Origin: Zavarzinella sp.
GTDB taxonomy: Bacteria > Planctomycetota > Planctomycetia > Gemmatales > Gemmataceae
DNA length: 64,000 bases
NCBI GenBank assembly: GCA_041399155.1
Contig: JAWKTI010000001.1
Span: forward strand, 496,001 to 560,000
Direction: 5' to 3'
Below, piece after piece: positions 26,295 to 34,957 of the stretch. The translations under genes and the position numbers were made by a program. Positions within the stretch are counted from its first letter, which is position 1; the number at the start of each line of letters is the position of its first letter. Below the pieces are notes generated by a model, which had not been told where the DNA came from, did not search any database, and saw only the letters and a list, made by a program, of their open reading frames with translations.

Positions 26295-27158
26295 ATGATC
26301 TTCCTCCGATCACTGACGATAGTCCTATCCGTGGGCACCATTGTGCCTGCATTTGCCACACCGCCTGGCAGTGGGGATCGCTACCCCGCGATGACGACCA
26401 CGATGAACCAGCACCCCACAGTGGTGCAGGTTTCCCACACTAAGTTTCAACCGATTTCCTATCAGTCCACCACGTCGCTGGATCGGTACATGATGCCCAA
26501 TCAGGTGGGGATTCCCCACCGCGTCAGTGTGGTGGCATCGCGTATTCAGCCGGGTGCCTATCTTGATCCTAAAAAATTGTCGCAACCAATCGTCACACCG
26601 GAACTGCCCCCCAGCCAACCAGTGGGAACGCACCCAGCGATGGGAAGTTATCCGCAAATGGGCGATTCCTGCGATGCGGGCTACGGTGGCTGCCACGGTT
26701 GTGGTACCCACGGAAGTTGGTCGTGCCACCACCATAATTGGGCAGATTTCCTGCATTATCGCTCAACAACGGGAAAGACACCATGCGTCATTCCTGCTTA
26801 CCGTCCATCGGTTCAGGCTTATGTGAACCCATATCAATATCGCTGGAAACGATTGCCCAGCCCTGTTCGGGCTGTAAGTGATTGTGGTACAGGCGTTTGC
26901 GGCATCCACGGGCACCAATGCACTGGTCACGCTTCCGGATCTGCATGCAATGGCATGCCTTACTGCCAGGGAACCCCACCCGGAATTGTGCATCAGTTGC
27001 ATATGAATAGTGGCTATCAGGCAGGAGTAAGCTATCCTCAGGCGGGGATCACCGGCAGTGCGATCCCGCCTGACTATCAGATGAACGTGGTGCCTGGTCT
27101 GAAGTTCAGTCCGGGTGGTTCGCCGCTGGCAATCCCCGGCCCACAGTCGGGTCGGTAA
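26295..27158 (+). CDS. Secreted Cys/His/Gly-rich unknown protein
   Basis: About 287 residues from ATG 26295, supported by AGAGGG upstream; a start at 26253 adds 14 residues without a ribosome site. The signal peptide is MIFLRSLTIVLSVGTIVPAFA. The mature part is Pro-rich with two Cys/His clusters (GYGGCHGCGTHGSWSCHHHN and CGTGVCGIHGHQCTGH), which could bind metal or form disulfides. No known domain. It resembles the low-complexity exported proteins common in planctomycetes. Its stop abuts the stop of the convergent GCS2 gene with no space between them. Confidence 0.65.
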   Translation: MIFLRSLTIVLSVGTIVPAFATPPGSGDRYPAMTTTMNQHPTVVQVSHTKFQPISYQSTTSLDRYMMPNQVGIPHRVSVVASRIQPGAYLDPKKLSQPIVTPELPPSQPVGTHPAMGSYPQMGDSCDAGYGGCHGCGTHGSWSCHHHNWADFLHYRSTTGKTPCVIPAYRPSVQAYVNPYQYRWKRLPSPVRAVSDCGTGVCGIHGHQCTGHASGSACNGMPYCQGTPPGIVHQLHMNSGYQAGVSYPQAGITGSAIPPDYQMNVVPGLKFSPGGSPLAIPGPQSGR

Positions 27159-28397
27159 TCACTTTCCAGCCACCTTGGGCAGAAAAGCAAGCCCACGGTG
27201 CAGGCAATCGGCCAGTTCCAGATAAGTATCACGCAATTGGGTGCGGCTGGGCTGGGTGCCTAATACGTGCACCAGTCGCTCTGCCAGCGTGCCGTGGCGG
27301 AAAACGATTTCCAACTCTTCCTGAAATGCCAGCACAGGACTATTGTTTTGTGCCACAAGTTGTTGGGAAAGCTGTTCCCACAATTCCAAGACGGTGCAGG
27401 AGGCGGTCACTCCAAAAATTCTCATCAAGTTTTCATTTTTGAATGTGGTGGCACCTGCATGCTGGATTGTGTGTTGAAACAGCGTAACCAGTTGATCTGT
27501 AGGTATTTGCCTCATTTCCAGTGCAGAGTGTTTCGCAATCAGGTGCTTGACAGTTTCTACCACCAGCGTGGCAATTGCCAGATCCATGCGTGGGTTTTCC
27601 TGCAGATCAATCAGCCGGATTTCTATCGAACCACGATCGAAGCGAGCAATTGCCCCACGTGCGTTGGACCATTCTGCCCGCAGTGTGCCACTGGGATCAA
27701 ACGTGGGCAGTGCCGCACGGATTGGCTGGTAGACCACGTCTTCATATTCCTGCTGGCTGGAAATTGGCTCCGGAACAATGCTGCCCGTCAGCACAGAAAT
27801 CTGGGCACAGTGCGTGCGGTAGTGCAGCAGGCGACTATCGTAAAATCCCGTTGCCTTGCCTTCTTTGTAAGGGGAACTGGCAGCCAACGCTGGCAACAAC
27901 GGCAGCACCAGTCGAATTGCCGAATGAAGACGATCGAACTCTTCATCGCCAGTAAACGGCAGGTTGATGTGCATTGATTGCAGATTCAGCCAGCCGTGGG
28001 AGCGACAATTAAACAGTCTGTCAAATGTCTGATAGATCTCACTGCCTTCACCCGGCCATAACCCAGAATCGACGGTGGGATCCATCCAGGGGTGCATTGC
28101 CGTCGGCAGCAGGCAGCACCCACGATCTTGTAAGAACTGGTTGGCCCGCTGAACTTCTGCATGAAATGCCCCCACCAGTGGGGAAATTGCGGGCTGTGGC
28201 TGTGTTGTTTTGAATTCAACCACGTGGGCAGCCAGTTCGTTCGACCACGATATCGGTTCGTGTTCCCAATCGCTGCTGGGCTGTCCATTCACATCGGCAA
28301 GCAGATCAAACACCGCAGGGACCACCGCACCGGACGTGGCATTGACCACCATATATTCCAGTTCGATACCCACCACGTCGAAGAGATGATATTTCAT
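27159..28397 (-). CDS. GCS2-type carboxylate-amine ligase
   Basis: 412 residues. The glutamine-synthetase-like glutamate-cysteine ligase 2 fold is shown by the opening GIELEYMVVN (metal-binding Glu pair), the central LNLQSMHINLPF, and RGSIEIRLIDLQENPRMD. The family condenses a carboxylate (often glutamate) with an amine using ATP. The preceding genes encode a C39-like peptidase and a RimK-type ATP-grasp ligase on the same strand, so it probably adds a residue to a peptide-like metabolite instead of making glutathione. Its first eight codons (MKYHLFDV) are duplicated 477 bp upstream, where they overlap the ATP-grasp stop; the original gene probably overlapped that stop directly. Confidence 0.85.
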   Translation of the reverse strand: MKYHLFDVVGIELEYMVVNATSGAVVPAVFDLLADVNGQPSSDWEHEPISWSNELAAHVVEFKTTQPQPAISPLVGAFHAEVQRANQFLQDRGCCLLPTAMHPWMDPTVDSGLWPGEGSEIYQTFDRLFNCRSHGWLNLQSMHINLPFTGDEEFDRLHSAIRLVLPLLPALAASSPYKEGKATGFYDSRLLHYRTHCAQISVLTGSIVPEPISSQQEYEDVVYQPIRAALPTFDPSGTLRAEWSNARGAIARFDRGSIEIRLIDLQENPRMDLAIATLVVETVKHLIAKHSALEMRQIPTDQLVTLFQHTIQHAGATTFKNENLMRIFGVTASCTVLELWEQLSQQLVAQNNSPVLAFQEELEIVFRHGTLAERLVHVLGTQPSRTQLRDTYLELADCLHRGLAFLPKVAGK

Positions 28398-28404
28398 AAG
28401 GAAC
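28373..28404. repeat. 32-bp direct repeat, copy A (start of GCS2 gene)
   Basis: CCACGTCGAAGAGATGATAT continues into TTCATAAGGAAC. It differs from copy B (28850-28881) by one base (A for G after TTCAT). It contains the ATG of the intact GCS2 gene. Confidence 0.9.
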
Positions 28405-28425
28405 GGTGTCCAATATCCAAAAAAT

Positions 28426-28821
28426 TTATTTGTTATGAGTCAGTTGCGTACGATGCCTACGCCTTCTAAATACGATCACGGACCAAATCAGTGTGAGATA
28501 GAGCAAATCGCTGGCTATGAAGGTGTACAGGTGGTGAAAAGGAACAATTAATTCAAAGCCAAGATAAAACAATATCACGCCGACAGGATCAACGATACTG
28601 AAGAGTACATTGGCAACTATTACAAGAATTGTGTACGACTGAGGCCATATAAGCTTAATAGCAATAAATCCTATACCAATACCAATAATAAAAAAGTATA
28701 CAGCACCATGTCTCGCTACGAAACCAAGCGGTGTATTCCATTTGGTCAATTGCCAGGTCAGGAAATCAACTGAAATTTCTAAGCAGCGATTGGCTAGTTT
28801 CACCATTCTTTGCAGTTTCAT
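28426..28821 (-). CDS. Small membrane protein inserted in the ligase operon
   Basis: About 131 residues from ATG 28821, preceded by AAGGA; an ATG at 28839 is the alternative. A short helical, Lys/Arg-rich N terminus (MKLQRMVKLANRCLEIS) is followed by three or four membrane segments (FFIIGIGIGFIAIKLIW, LVIVANVLFSIVDPVGVILF, FIASDLLYLTLIWSVIVF) and a basic tail (RRRRHRTQ). It is unknown but resembles small integral-membrane subunits of transporters. The gene is AT-richer than the flanking ligases and lies wholly between two 32-bp direct repeats, so it was probably inserted. A role in moving the operon's product is conceivable but unproven. Confidence 0.6.
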   Translation of the reverse strand: MKLQRMVKLANRCLEISVDFLTWQLTKWNTPLGFVARHGAVYFFIIGIGIGFIAIKLIWPQSYTILVIVANVLFSIVDPVGVILFYLGFELIVPFHHLYTFIASDLLYLTLIWSVIVFRRRRHRTQLTHNK

Positions 28822-28835
28822 TCCGACATTTCCTT

Positions 28836-28874
28836 TCATGAAAGGAGTCCCACGTCGAAGAGATGATATTTCAT
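28836..28874 (-). pseudogene. 12-codon relic of the GCS2 gene start
   Basis: ATG at 28874 overlaps the ATP-grasp TGA as ATGA and reads MKYHLFDVGLLS then stop. The first eight residues equal those of the intact GCS2 protein starting at 28397. It may still serve to couple translation across the inserted gene. Confidence 0.7.
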
Positions 28875-28881
28875 GAGGAAC
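28850..28881. repeat. 32-bp direct repeat, copy B (at the ATP-grasp stop)
   Basis: 31 of 32 bases equal to copy A at 28373-28404. It spans the stop codon of the ATP-grasp gene and the relic GCS2 start; the two copies delimit a 477-bp inserted unit. Confidence 0.9.
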
Positions 28882-30364
28882 CTCGACGTCGACGCGGGCG
28901 TTTGCCATGTTCCTGATTTTCCAGCCGACGTGCAAAGGCGGTGGCAATCAGATCGTAGAGGAAATCCCCAAGTTGGGCATCTTCAAAACCCGCATCAATA
29001 TTGGGGTTATCATTTACTTCGATAATCACCGGTTTCCCGCCGACCACCTTGATATCCACACCAAACAGGCCATCACCAATCAGTTTTGCGGCACGCACTG
29101 CCAGTTTTACCACCGCTTTAGGGGCCTTTTCTACGGGCAAGGTATCCACAATGCCGTAATCGGTTTCACCATCTTTCTGGTGGTTGATCACCTGCCAGTG
29201 GCCATCCGCCATATGGTACTTGCAAACATAGATCGCCTTCCCATCCAGCACACCTACTCGCCAGTCGAATTCGCTGGGCGAAAATTCCTGTGCCACAATT
29301 AAGGCGCTGTCTTCCAGCATCAATTTCGCTTGTGCCAGCATTTCCGTGGGGGTAGAAACCTTCTTGACACCCAGTGAAAACGCACTATCAGGCATTTTCA
29401 GCACGCACGGCAGCCCCAGGGTGGGGATTAACTGATCCAGATTGTCGCGGTGTACCACCATCGTCTTCGGGGTGGGGATATCGTGTCGCTCCAGCAGTTC
29501 CGCCAGAAATACCTTGCTGGCACACCTCACGATTGCTTCCGGTGAATCGATGACGACTAACCCTTCGCGGGCCGCACGGCGGGCAAAACGGAACGTGTAA
29601 TGATGCACCGATGTGGTGGTGCGGATGAACAATGCATCGAATTCCTTGATCCGACCAAAATCATCGCTGGTAATCAATTCCGCAAAAATATCCTGATCGC
29701 GGAACGCTTTAATGAATTTTTCAATCGCTTTATTGTTCGAAGGGCGGTTTTTTTCATCCGGATCGATCAATAAACCCAATGACCAGCGTAAGTTAGGCAT
29801 CGTCTGCCCTTGAACGCGACGCTGTTTGAAGAATTGCTCTGCCGAAACAATCAGATCACGGTGGTGCGTTTCCGGTACTTCCTCGGTGGGGATTGGCCGC
29901 ACCGATTTTAACCGCCAGCCATCGCTGGATTTACGAAAAAATGCCCGGATCAACGGTGCGGGAAACAGCCCAAAGATACGACGCCCCAACTGTCGATCCC
30001 GTTCGGCCAGCGTGCGGCCAAAATAAATCGACAATTCGAAAGAATCCTGCGGGATCCGACGAAGTGTCTGCTGGATTAAATCGTGTAAGTGCTCCAGTCG
30101 TAAGACGTTAGGGCCTTTCATATCCTGAATTGTCAGAATGTCCGGCTGGGGGCGATGCCCACGTGCTTCTGCTTGTAACGAAACGTAATATCCCACGCTC
30201 TGATAGGTGTACGATTTACACAAATTGAACACGCGGGCGTTCAGATCAGAATCGTATTCGGTGCTGGTCAGGTACTGGTGGGCAGGGACCACCCTGGCAC
30301 CTTCTATTCGGTGCGGCCAATCGGCCAGCCGATTGACAATAATCAGGTTCTCAGGCATCGCCAT
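28871..30364 (-). CDS. RimK-like ATP-grasp ligase with RLAN-type N-terminal domain
   Basis: 497 residues. The N-terminal ~200 residues (LIIVNRLADWPHRIEGARVV, SIYFGRTLAERDRQLGRRIF) fit the RimK-like ATP-grasp N-terminal (RLAN) domain. The ATP-grasp domain (about 290-480) has LGLPCVLKMPDSAFSLGVKK for ATP binding, DWRVGVLDGKAIYVCKYHM, and GVDIKVVGGKPVIIEVNDNP with the Mg-binding Glu and Asn. Such enzymes form amide bonds from carboxyl phosphates. The start overlaps the peptidase gene by 14 bp, indicating coupled expression. A basic tail (RPRRRR) ends the protein. Together with the GCS2 enzyme it suggests synthesis of an unknown peptide or amide. Confidence 0.87.
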   Translation of the reverse strand: MAMPENLIIVNRLADWPHRIEGARVVPAHQYLTSTEYDSDLNARVFNLCKSYTYQSVGYYVSLQAEARGHRPQPDILTIQDMKGPNVLRLEHLHDLIQQTLRRIPQDSFELSIYFGRTLAERDRQLGRRIFGLFPAPLIRAFFRKSSDGWRLKSVRPIPTEEVPETHHRDLIVSAEQFFKQRRVQGQTMPNLRWSLGLLIDPDEKNRPSNNKAIEKFIKAFRDQDIFAELITSDDFGRIKEFDALFIRTTTSVHHYTFRFARRAAREGLVVIDSPEAIVRCASKVFLAELLERHDIPTPKTMVVHRDNLDQLIPTLGLPCVLKMPDSAFSLGVKKVSTPTEMLAQAKLMLEDSALIVAQEFSPSEFDWRVGVLDGKAIYVCKYHMADGHWQVINHQKDGETDYGIVDTLPVEKAPKAVVKLAVRAAKLIGDGLFGVDIKVVGGKPVIIEVNDNPNIDAGFEDAQLGDFLYDLIATAFARRLENQEHGKRPRRRRGSS

Positions 30365-31085
30365 CCTCGGATCGAGGCTCGATCACCAACAATTTTGCAT
30401 CGTTCGTCATAATTCCCAACATTAAAGCATTAAAGAAACGTCGAATTGGCACATCGTAATTGTGCCGACCCGGAAACGGTTTTTGCAGCAGTGGATCTGC
30501 AATGTCAAATCGCCTGCGGGTGGGATCAATACCATGCACCACTACAAAATGCCCAGTGGGCGTGCCGGTAATGTCATCAGGAATTGATTGTTCGTTGTGC
30601 CACCGTTCGCGGGTCGAGCGGTAGAGCCATGTACTACACAATCCAGCGATGACGGGGATCCGCTGCCGTAAAAATCGGCTGATCAGTAACGTGGCAGGTT
30701 CTCGCATCAGAATTTCCCCACCTGCATCGAGGAAATCCAGATATGCACGTGCGTGAACATTCAAACGCTTTGTTAAGTGTCCTGCTTTGATTTGCTGCCA
30801 CAATTTTGTCCGCAGGTCGATGGTGCGGGAAGCAAACCAACTGGGGTCAAAAAGTTGCAGGTCGCAGGTGTAGATCCGGGCACGCAAGCCCCGTTTAATG
30901 GCATCATGGGCCAGGTAGACGCTATAAGTTCCCCCACCATCCATCTGTTCGACTTCGCGCAGCACGCGGGGCAGGCTGATTTCCAGATCCCAGTAACGGT
31001 AAATGGAATGCAGGACCGCAGGCCCACAGGTAGTCTCTGTGGGTTGTGGCGTAACTTTGAACTTAAGGTGAATCGGTTTGGTCAA
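30351..31085 (-). CDS. C39-like peptidase
   Basis: 244 residues. TETTCGPAVLHSIYRYW (Cys20) is the nucleophile motif of the C39-like papain fold; GHFVVVHGID supplies the His and FDIADPL the Asp. There is no signal peptide or transporter domain, so it acts in the cytoplasm, perhaps trimming or hydrolysing a peptide made by the two downstream ligases. The start codon appears to be TTG (31085) with AGGCGG upstream; no ATG exists before the catalytic Cys. It is the first gene of the operon with the ATP-grasp and GCS2 enzymes. Confidence 0.75.
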   Translation of the reverse strand: MTKPIHLKFKVTPQPTETTCGPAVLHSIYRYWDLEISLPRVLREVEQMDGGGTYSVYLAHDAIKRGLRARIYTCDLQLFDPSWFASRTIDLRTKLWQQIKAGHLTKRLNVHARAYLDFLDAGGEILMREPATLLISRFLRQRIPVIAGLCSTWLYRSTRERWHNEQSIPDDITGTPTGHFVVVHGIDPTRRRFDIADPLLQKPFPGRHNYDVPIRRFFNALMLGIMTNDAKLLVIEPRSEDGDA

Positions 31086-31530
31086 GGGAAATATTCCGCC
31101 TGCTTCCTGCTGCGAATCATCTTAGCACCATGGCAAGGGGTGAAGCTGAAATTTGTTACAAGCACAAAAATGAGATCGCTATCATTTGTTGCCGGCAGCA
31201 CACTTACTGGGCTGTTCTGGACGGATATGGTGCTACGTTTTTTTGAATGAATGATGTACTGTGCTTCCAAATTCACCTACGGCAATGACCTACTGCCACT
31301 GATTTAACGACTAACACAATTGGAGCACACGTAGTATATTGGTTGTCTGATTGTCGTTTGATTGTTATTTTTCTGGATTGTCAAAAAAATCGGAAAATTG
31401 TTGTAAATCATTGCAGGTTAGAAATTTGCAACGATGCCAGTGACGAAATTTCTCGGATTTTCAGTTGGAAAATGACAACAAACAGAAGCAAGGTGGATAT
31501 ATATTTATGTGCGTGGAAAAATTTCCATGC
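31086..31530. other. 445-bp gene-free AT-rich region
   Basis: It lies between the minus-strand peptidase operon start and the end of the minus-strand nuoN unit, so it should hold the operon's promoter. No coding sequence or confident -10/-35 pair was found. An AT-rich palindrome GGAAAAATTTCC (31518-31529) sits just past the last stop. Confidence 0.45.
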
Positions 31531-31965
31531 TTAGGATCGCTTATTGCAACTTGCCACCAGGTTCTGCAATTCGGTCAGTGTGCGTTGTTGAATTTCCTGC
31601 AGCCGCTGGTGCCACTTTGCTACCTGTGGGGCGGTATCCACGTGGCGACCGTTTTCAGTGAAACTTTGGCAACGTGTTTGATAGTCCTCAAGCACCCGTT
31701 GAAGGAGAGATTTGATGGTTTGATAATTATAATTCGTAAACGATGCAGGGAAGTTGCCACCTGCACGAAACTGATCGCTTTCCGCCTGCAAAAATTGCTC
31801 GAGTTGCTGCACTTCGGACAATGTGGAATCTGCCAGTTGATTCAGTTGCTCAACCAATGGCCGTTCACTGGCTTTTGCATAAGGCAGAGCGTTGCGGGCA
31901 TATTGCAGCAGACTGAACCGTTCCCGCAAAAATATTGTTTCAAGGTCATCCAGGGCACTGCTCAT
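31531..31965 (-). CDS. Small helical protein coupled to nuoN
   Basis: 144 residues, almost entirely amphipathic helix with Leu/Gln heptad character (LVEQLNQLADSTLSEVQQL, KWHQRLQEIQQRTLTELQNL); a coiled coil or four-helix bundle is likely. There is no signal peptide and no family I know. Its ATG overlaps the nuoN TGA (ATGA at 31962-31965), so the two are translationally coupled. An accessory role to the membrane subunit is possible, but coupling alone does not prove it. Confidence 0.6.
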   Translation of the reverse strand: MSSALDDLETIFLRERFSLLQYARNALPYAKASERPLVEQLNQLADSTLSEVQQLEQFLQAESDQFRAGGNFPASFTNYNYQTIKSLLQRVLEDYQTRCQSFTENGRHVDTAPQVAKWHQRLQEIQQRTLTELQNLVASCNKRS

Positions 31966-33566
31966 GGTTGCGAATTCCGAAGGGTTTTCAGGGCAGGCTG
32001 TTTGAAAGTTGTTTCTGTGCGTTGGGCAACCTGGGTGATCGGATTCCAGAAGATACCGAATACCAAAGTAAGGCTGACGACCACTGACAACAAGGCACGT
32101 GCGGGGAGGTTAATGACAATTGGTTCTTTACTGGCTGGTTCGTCGAGCATCATCACTTTGATGACACGCAGGTAGTAGGCCACACTGATTGCAGTATTCA
32201 GTGCTAACAACACCAGAGTGGCATAAAAGAAATCACTGAGGATGGCACCACGGAAACCTGGCAGGTTCGATAGATGGTAGAGATTGGCAAACACATGGAA
32301 CTTGGCGGCAAAGCCCATCAGTGGTGGCAGTCCAATGAGTCCCATCAGAAAAACGGTCATGGAAATTGCCAGGATGGGCGATTTTTTGATCAGCCCGGTG
32401 AAGTCCTGAATGTTGCTGCCTGGTAAAGATTTGCGGGCAATCGCTACCACAGCAAATGCCCCCAGGTTGGTTAGTAGGTATGCTGCCAGGTAGTAAATCA
32501 GTGGGACCAACGCGACGCGGTTGAATGGTAACACTGCGAACATCATCACCCCCGCGTGGGCAATGGTAGAATAACCCAGCAGTCGCTTGATGTTGGACTG
32601 GCCCAGTGCGGCAAGATTGCCGAAAGTGGTAGTCAACAGGGCAATACTGGTCCACATTAATGCAATGTTTGTGTGCGTCTGATGGAATGAGCCATCGGAT
32701 GAACCAGTGAGTGCAAATAGAAACCGCAGTGACAGCACCAGTGCAGCTGCTTTGGAAGCAACAGAAAGAAACAAACCAATTTCCGCAAAGGCACCATGAA
32801 AGACATCTGGCAGCCAGAAATGGAACGGGAATGCGGCAAGTTTGAACATCAAGCCACCTATTACCAGAAACGCCCCAATGTAAAACAGTGGGCTGGAATC
32901 ACCTTCCAGATTCCCCACGTGGGTGGCGATTTCAGGGAACGACGCCGTGCCAGTGGCTACCACCAGCAGGCTCATGCCATACAACATAATCCCGGCTGCA
33001 CTGGCACCATAAATGACATACTTCATCGCGGCTTCGCTACCAGCCCGCCTGCCTTTGGCAAAACCAGCAAGGATGTAGCCTGGTAAACTGGCCATTTCTA
33101 TGGACAGAAACATCATCATCAGATGATTGCTGGAACTCATCAGCATCAGGCCCAGAGTAGAACCGCAGAGGAGCACAGAGAACTCAATCGATTCCTGGCG
33201 GTCTGGCAGGTGGGTAATCAGACAAAGGATTTGCACCACCACGAGAAAGCCAAGCAGGCCAATGCGGATCAACAGGCCAAACTGGTCATGAACCAGAAAG
33301 TTAGAGAAGATGGCGATCGAATCACCCGCATGAGCGTTATGGGGCAACAAGGCAGAAACGCCGCACCATTGGGCGATGCCTATTGCTAACGCACTGCCCA
33401 CGCCAAGGATGGCAAGATAGCCCGCATGAACAGCAATGTTCGTAACAATCCGGAGTAACAACAGCCCCACAATTGTGGCAGCGAGAACGATTTCCGGAAG
33501 GAAAGCGAGCAAGTCGCTGCTGAGAAACGCCAGTTGTCGATCGATAAAGTCCGGACTGGGGTACAT
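31962..33566 (-). CDS. nuoN: NADH-quinone oxidoreductase subunit N
   Basis: 534 residues with about 14 hydrophobic segments. NuoN landmarks are present: FLSIEMASLPGYILAGF, SEAAMKYVIYGASAAGIMLYG, FKLAAFPFHFWLPDVFHGAFA (Lys and His of the proton path), GYSTIAHAGVMMFAVLPF and LIGLPPLMGFAAKFHVF. The protein is an antiporter-like proton-pumping subunit of respiratory complex I. Unusually, no other nuo gene is in view: upstream is a divergently unrelated 117-bp gap and a secreted protein gene, downstream only the coupled helical protein. The rest of complex I must be elsewhere. Confidence 0.92.
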   Translation of the reverse strand: MYPSPDFIDRQLAFLSSDLLAFLPEIVLAATIVGLLLLRIVTNIAVHAGYLAILGVGSALAIGIAQWCGVSALLPHNAHAGDSIAIFSNFLVHDQFGLLIRIGLLGFLVVVQILCLITHLPDRQESIEFSVLLCGSTLGLMLMSSSNHLMMMFLSIEMASLPGYILAGFAKGRRAGSEAAMKYVIYGASAAGIMLYGMSLLVVATGTASFPEIATHVGNLEGDSSPLFYIGAFLVIGGLMFKLAAFPFHFWLPDVFHGAFAEIGLFLSVASKAAALVLSLRFLFALTGSSDGSFHQTHTNIALMWTSIALLTTTFGNLAALGQSNIKRLLGYSTIAHAGVMMFAVLPFNRVALVPLIYYLAAYLLTNLGAFAVVAIARKSLPGSNIQDFTGLIKKSPILAISMTVFLMGLIGLPPLMGFAAKFHVFANLYHLSNLPGFRGAILSDFFYATLVLLALNTAISVAYYLRVIKVMMLDEPASKEPIVINLPARALLSVVVSLTLVFGIFWNPITQVAQRTETTFKQPALKTLRNSQP

Positions 33567-33683
33567 TCGCGAGCAATCTCGTGCAGGAAGATGTTATTTT
33601 TTTAGAATCTTTACCAGAAGTGACCAAGGGAAGTGGCAGGAAACAGATATGCAATGATTTGAAAATGAAGCAATTGAAATTGA

Positions 33684-34763
33684 TTACCGCTGATAAATTG
33701 GCAGGGTGGCGTTTTCTAATTGCAGGATGGTCAAGCTGGTTGCGGTGCCAAACACGGGTCCCACATAGCCGCCGTTCCAGTATCCCTGGCCGTTCTGCTG
33801 GCCTAACAGGTGCTTGTGCATCACGCCTTTGAAGTCAGACCATTTCATGCCGGTTTTATCGCCATTGAACATTTTTTCCCAGCCATCATCACCCAGCACA
33901 TACATTGCCTGGGCAAAGTAATAATTCTGGTATTCATCATGTCCTAAGCCACCTTTACCAAAAGGAATACTTTTCTGGCAGTACTTCAGCCACTTTTTGG
34001 CGTATTCGGATGAATATTCACCCTGGCTGAACGCACAGGCCACTGCTGCGGCAGTCAGTGGGGGGCGTTCCTGTCCTACCTGGGCAACGCCACCATTATG
34101 CAGTGAATAAATGATCCCACCGTTCGGCGTGGTGGATTTCTTCAGATAGTCGATTGACTTATCGATGATTGATTTTGGTACTGGAATGCCGGCATTGCGT
34201 GCGGCCCGCAACCCCTGTAACTGGGTAATGGTGACAGAGCCTTCATCGAAATTGCCACCTTCAGAGGCAGAAACATAACCCCAGCCACCTTTATCTGTCT
34301 GGGAATCACCACAGAATTTGACGGCTTTTGTCAGTAGTTTTTCCAGATCTTTGCGATTTTTGGCATCATCTTCTTCACCATAGACGCATGCGAGGTAAAG
34401 GAGGCCGAACCCGTGCCCGTACATATATCTGGATGCTTCTGTGGGATTATTAGGGTTTCCTAATAATCCATTCGGCTGCGAACGCTTCAAAAACCATTCC
34501 ACTGATTTGCGGATGTTGTCTTTGTATTTCCCTTCCTTCATGGTGCTGCCTTCCATCAGGAAGCACATGCCAGCCAGCGCTGTCATTGATGTAGGATATT
34601 GCCCACCTTGCGCTTCCCAATTACCAGACTTTGTCTGTGTTTTTGCAAGCCATTGGAGCCCACTATCGATTGCCTTGCGTACTTTTTCATCCGTTACTTC
34701 TTCTGCGGGAAGTGGCACAACGATACCTAGGAGGCAGGCAAAAACACACAAATTGCGATACAT
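33684..34763 (-). CDS. Secreted prenyltransferase/squalene-oxidase-repeat protein
   Basis: 359 residues with a signal peptide (MYRNLCVFACLLGIVVPLPA). It is an alpha/alpha toroid with repeats of the terpenoid-cyclase type: IDSGLQWLAKTQTKSGNWEA, AVKFCGDSQTDKGGWGYV, SIDYLKKSTTPNGGIIYS and HLLGQQNGQGYWNGGY. The catalytic acid motif of true cyclases (DxDD) is not seen, and export to the envelope also argues against lipid cyclisation. Planctomycete genomes encode many such secreted proteins of unknown role. It appears monocistronic. Confidence 0.8.
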   Translation of the reverse strand: MYRNLCVFACLLGIVVPLPAEEVTDEKVRKAIDSGLQWLAKTQTKSGNWEAQGGQYPTSMTALAGMCFLMEGSTMKEGKYKDNIRKSVEWFLKRSQPNGLLGNPNNPTEASRYMYGHGFGLLYLACVYGEEDDAKNRKDLEKLLTKAVKFCGDSQTDKGGWGYVSASEGGNFDEGSVTITQLQGLRAARNAGIPVPKSIIDKSIDYLKKSTTPNGGIIYSLHNGGVAQVGQERPPLTAAAVACAFSQGEYSSEYAKKWLKYCQKSIPFGKGGLGHDEYQNYYFAQAMYVLGDDGWEKMFNGDKTGMKWSDFKGVMHKHLLGQQNGQGYWNGGYVGPVFGTATSLTILQLENATLPIYQR

Positions 34764-34957
34764 GCAAATATTCCCTAATGGATGAGAAAAGTCCTGTCCA
34801 AGTAAGACGACTCACTGGTAAAAGTTTCACGCACCTGCGAACCATCGGAGAGAAAATTGTCTGCGGGTTAGGTTATTTTAACATCGGAAATGGTTTCTAC
34901 AAGACAAATCAGAGTCTCATAAGATACCGTGGTTAGGTAACTCAAACAATTTGAAAT

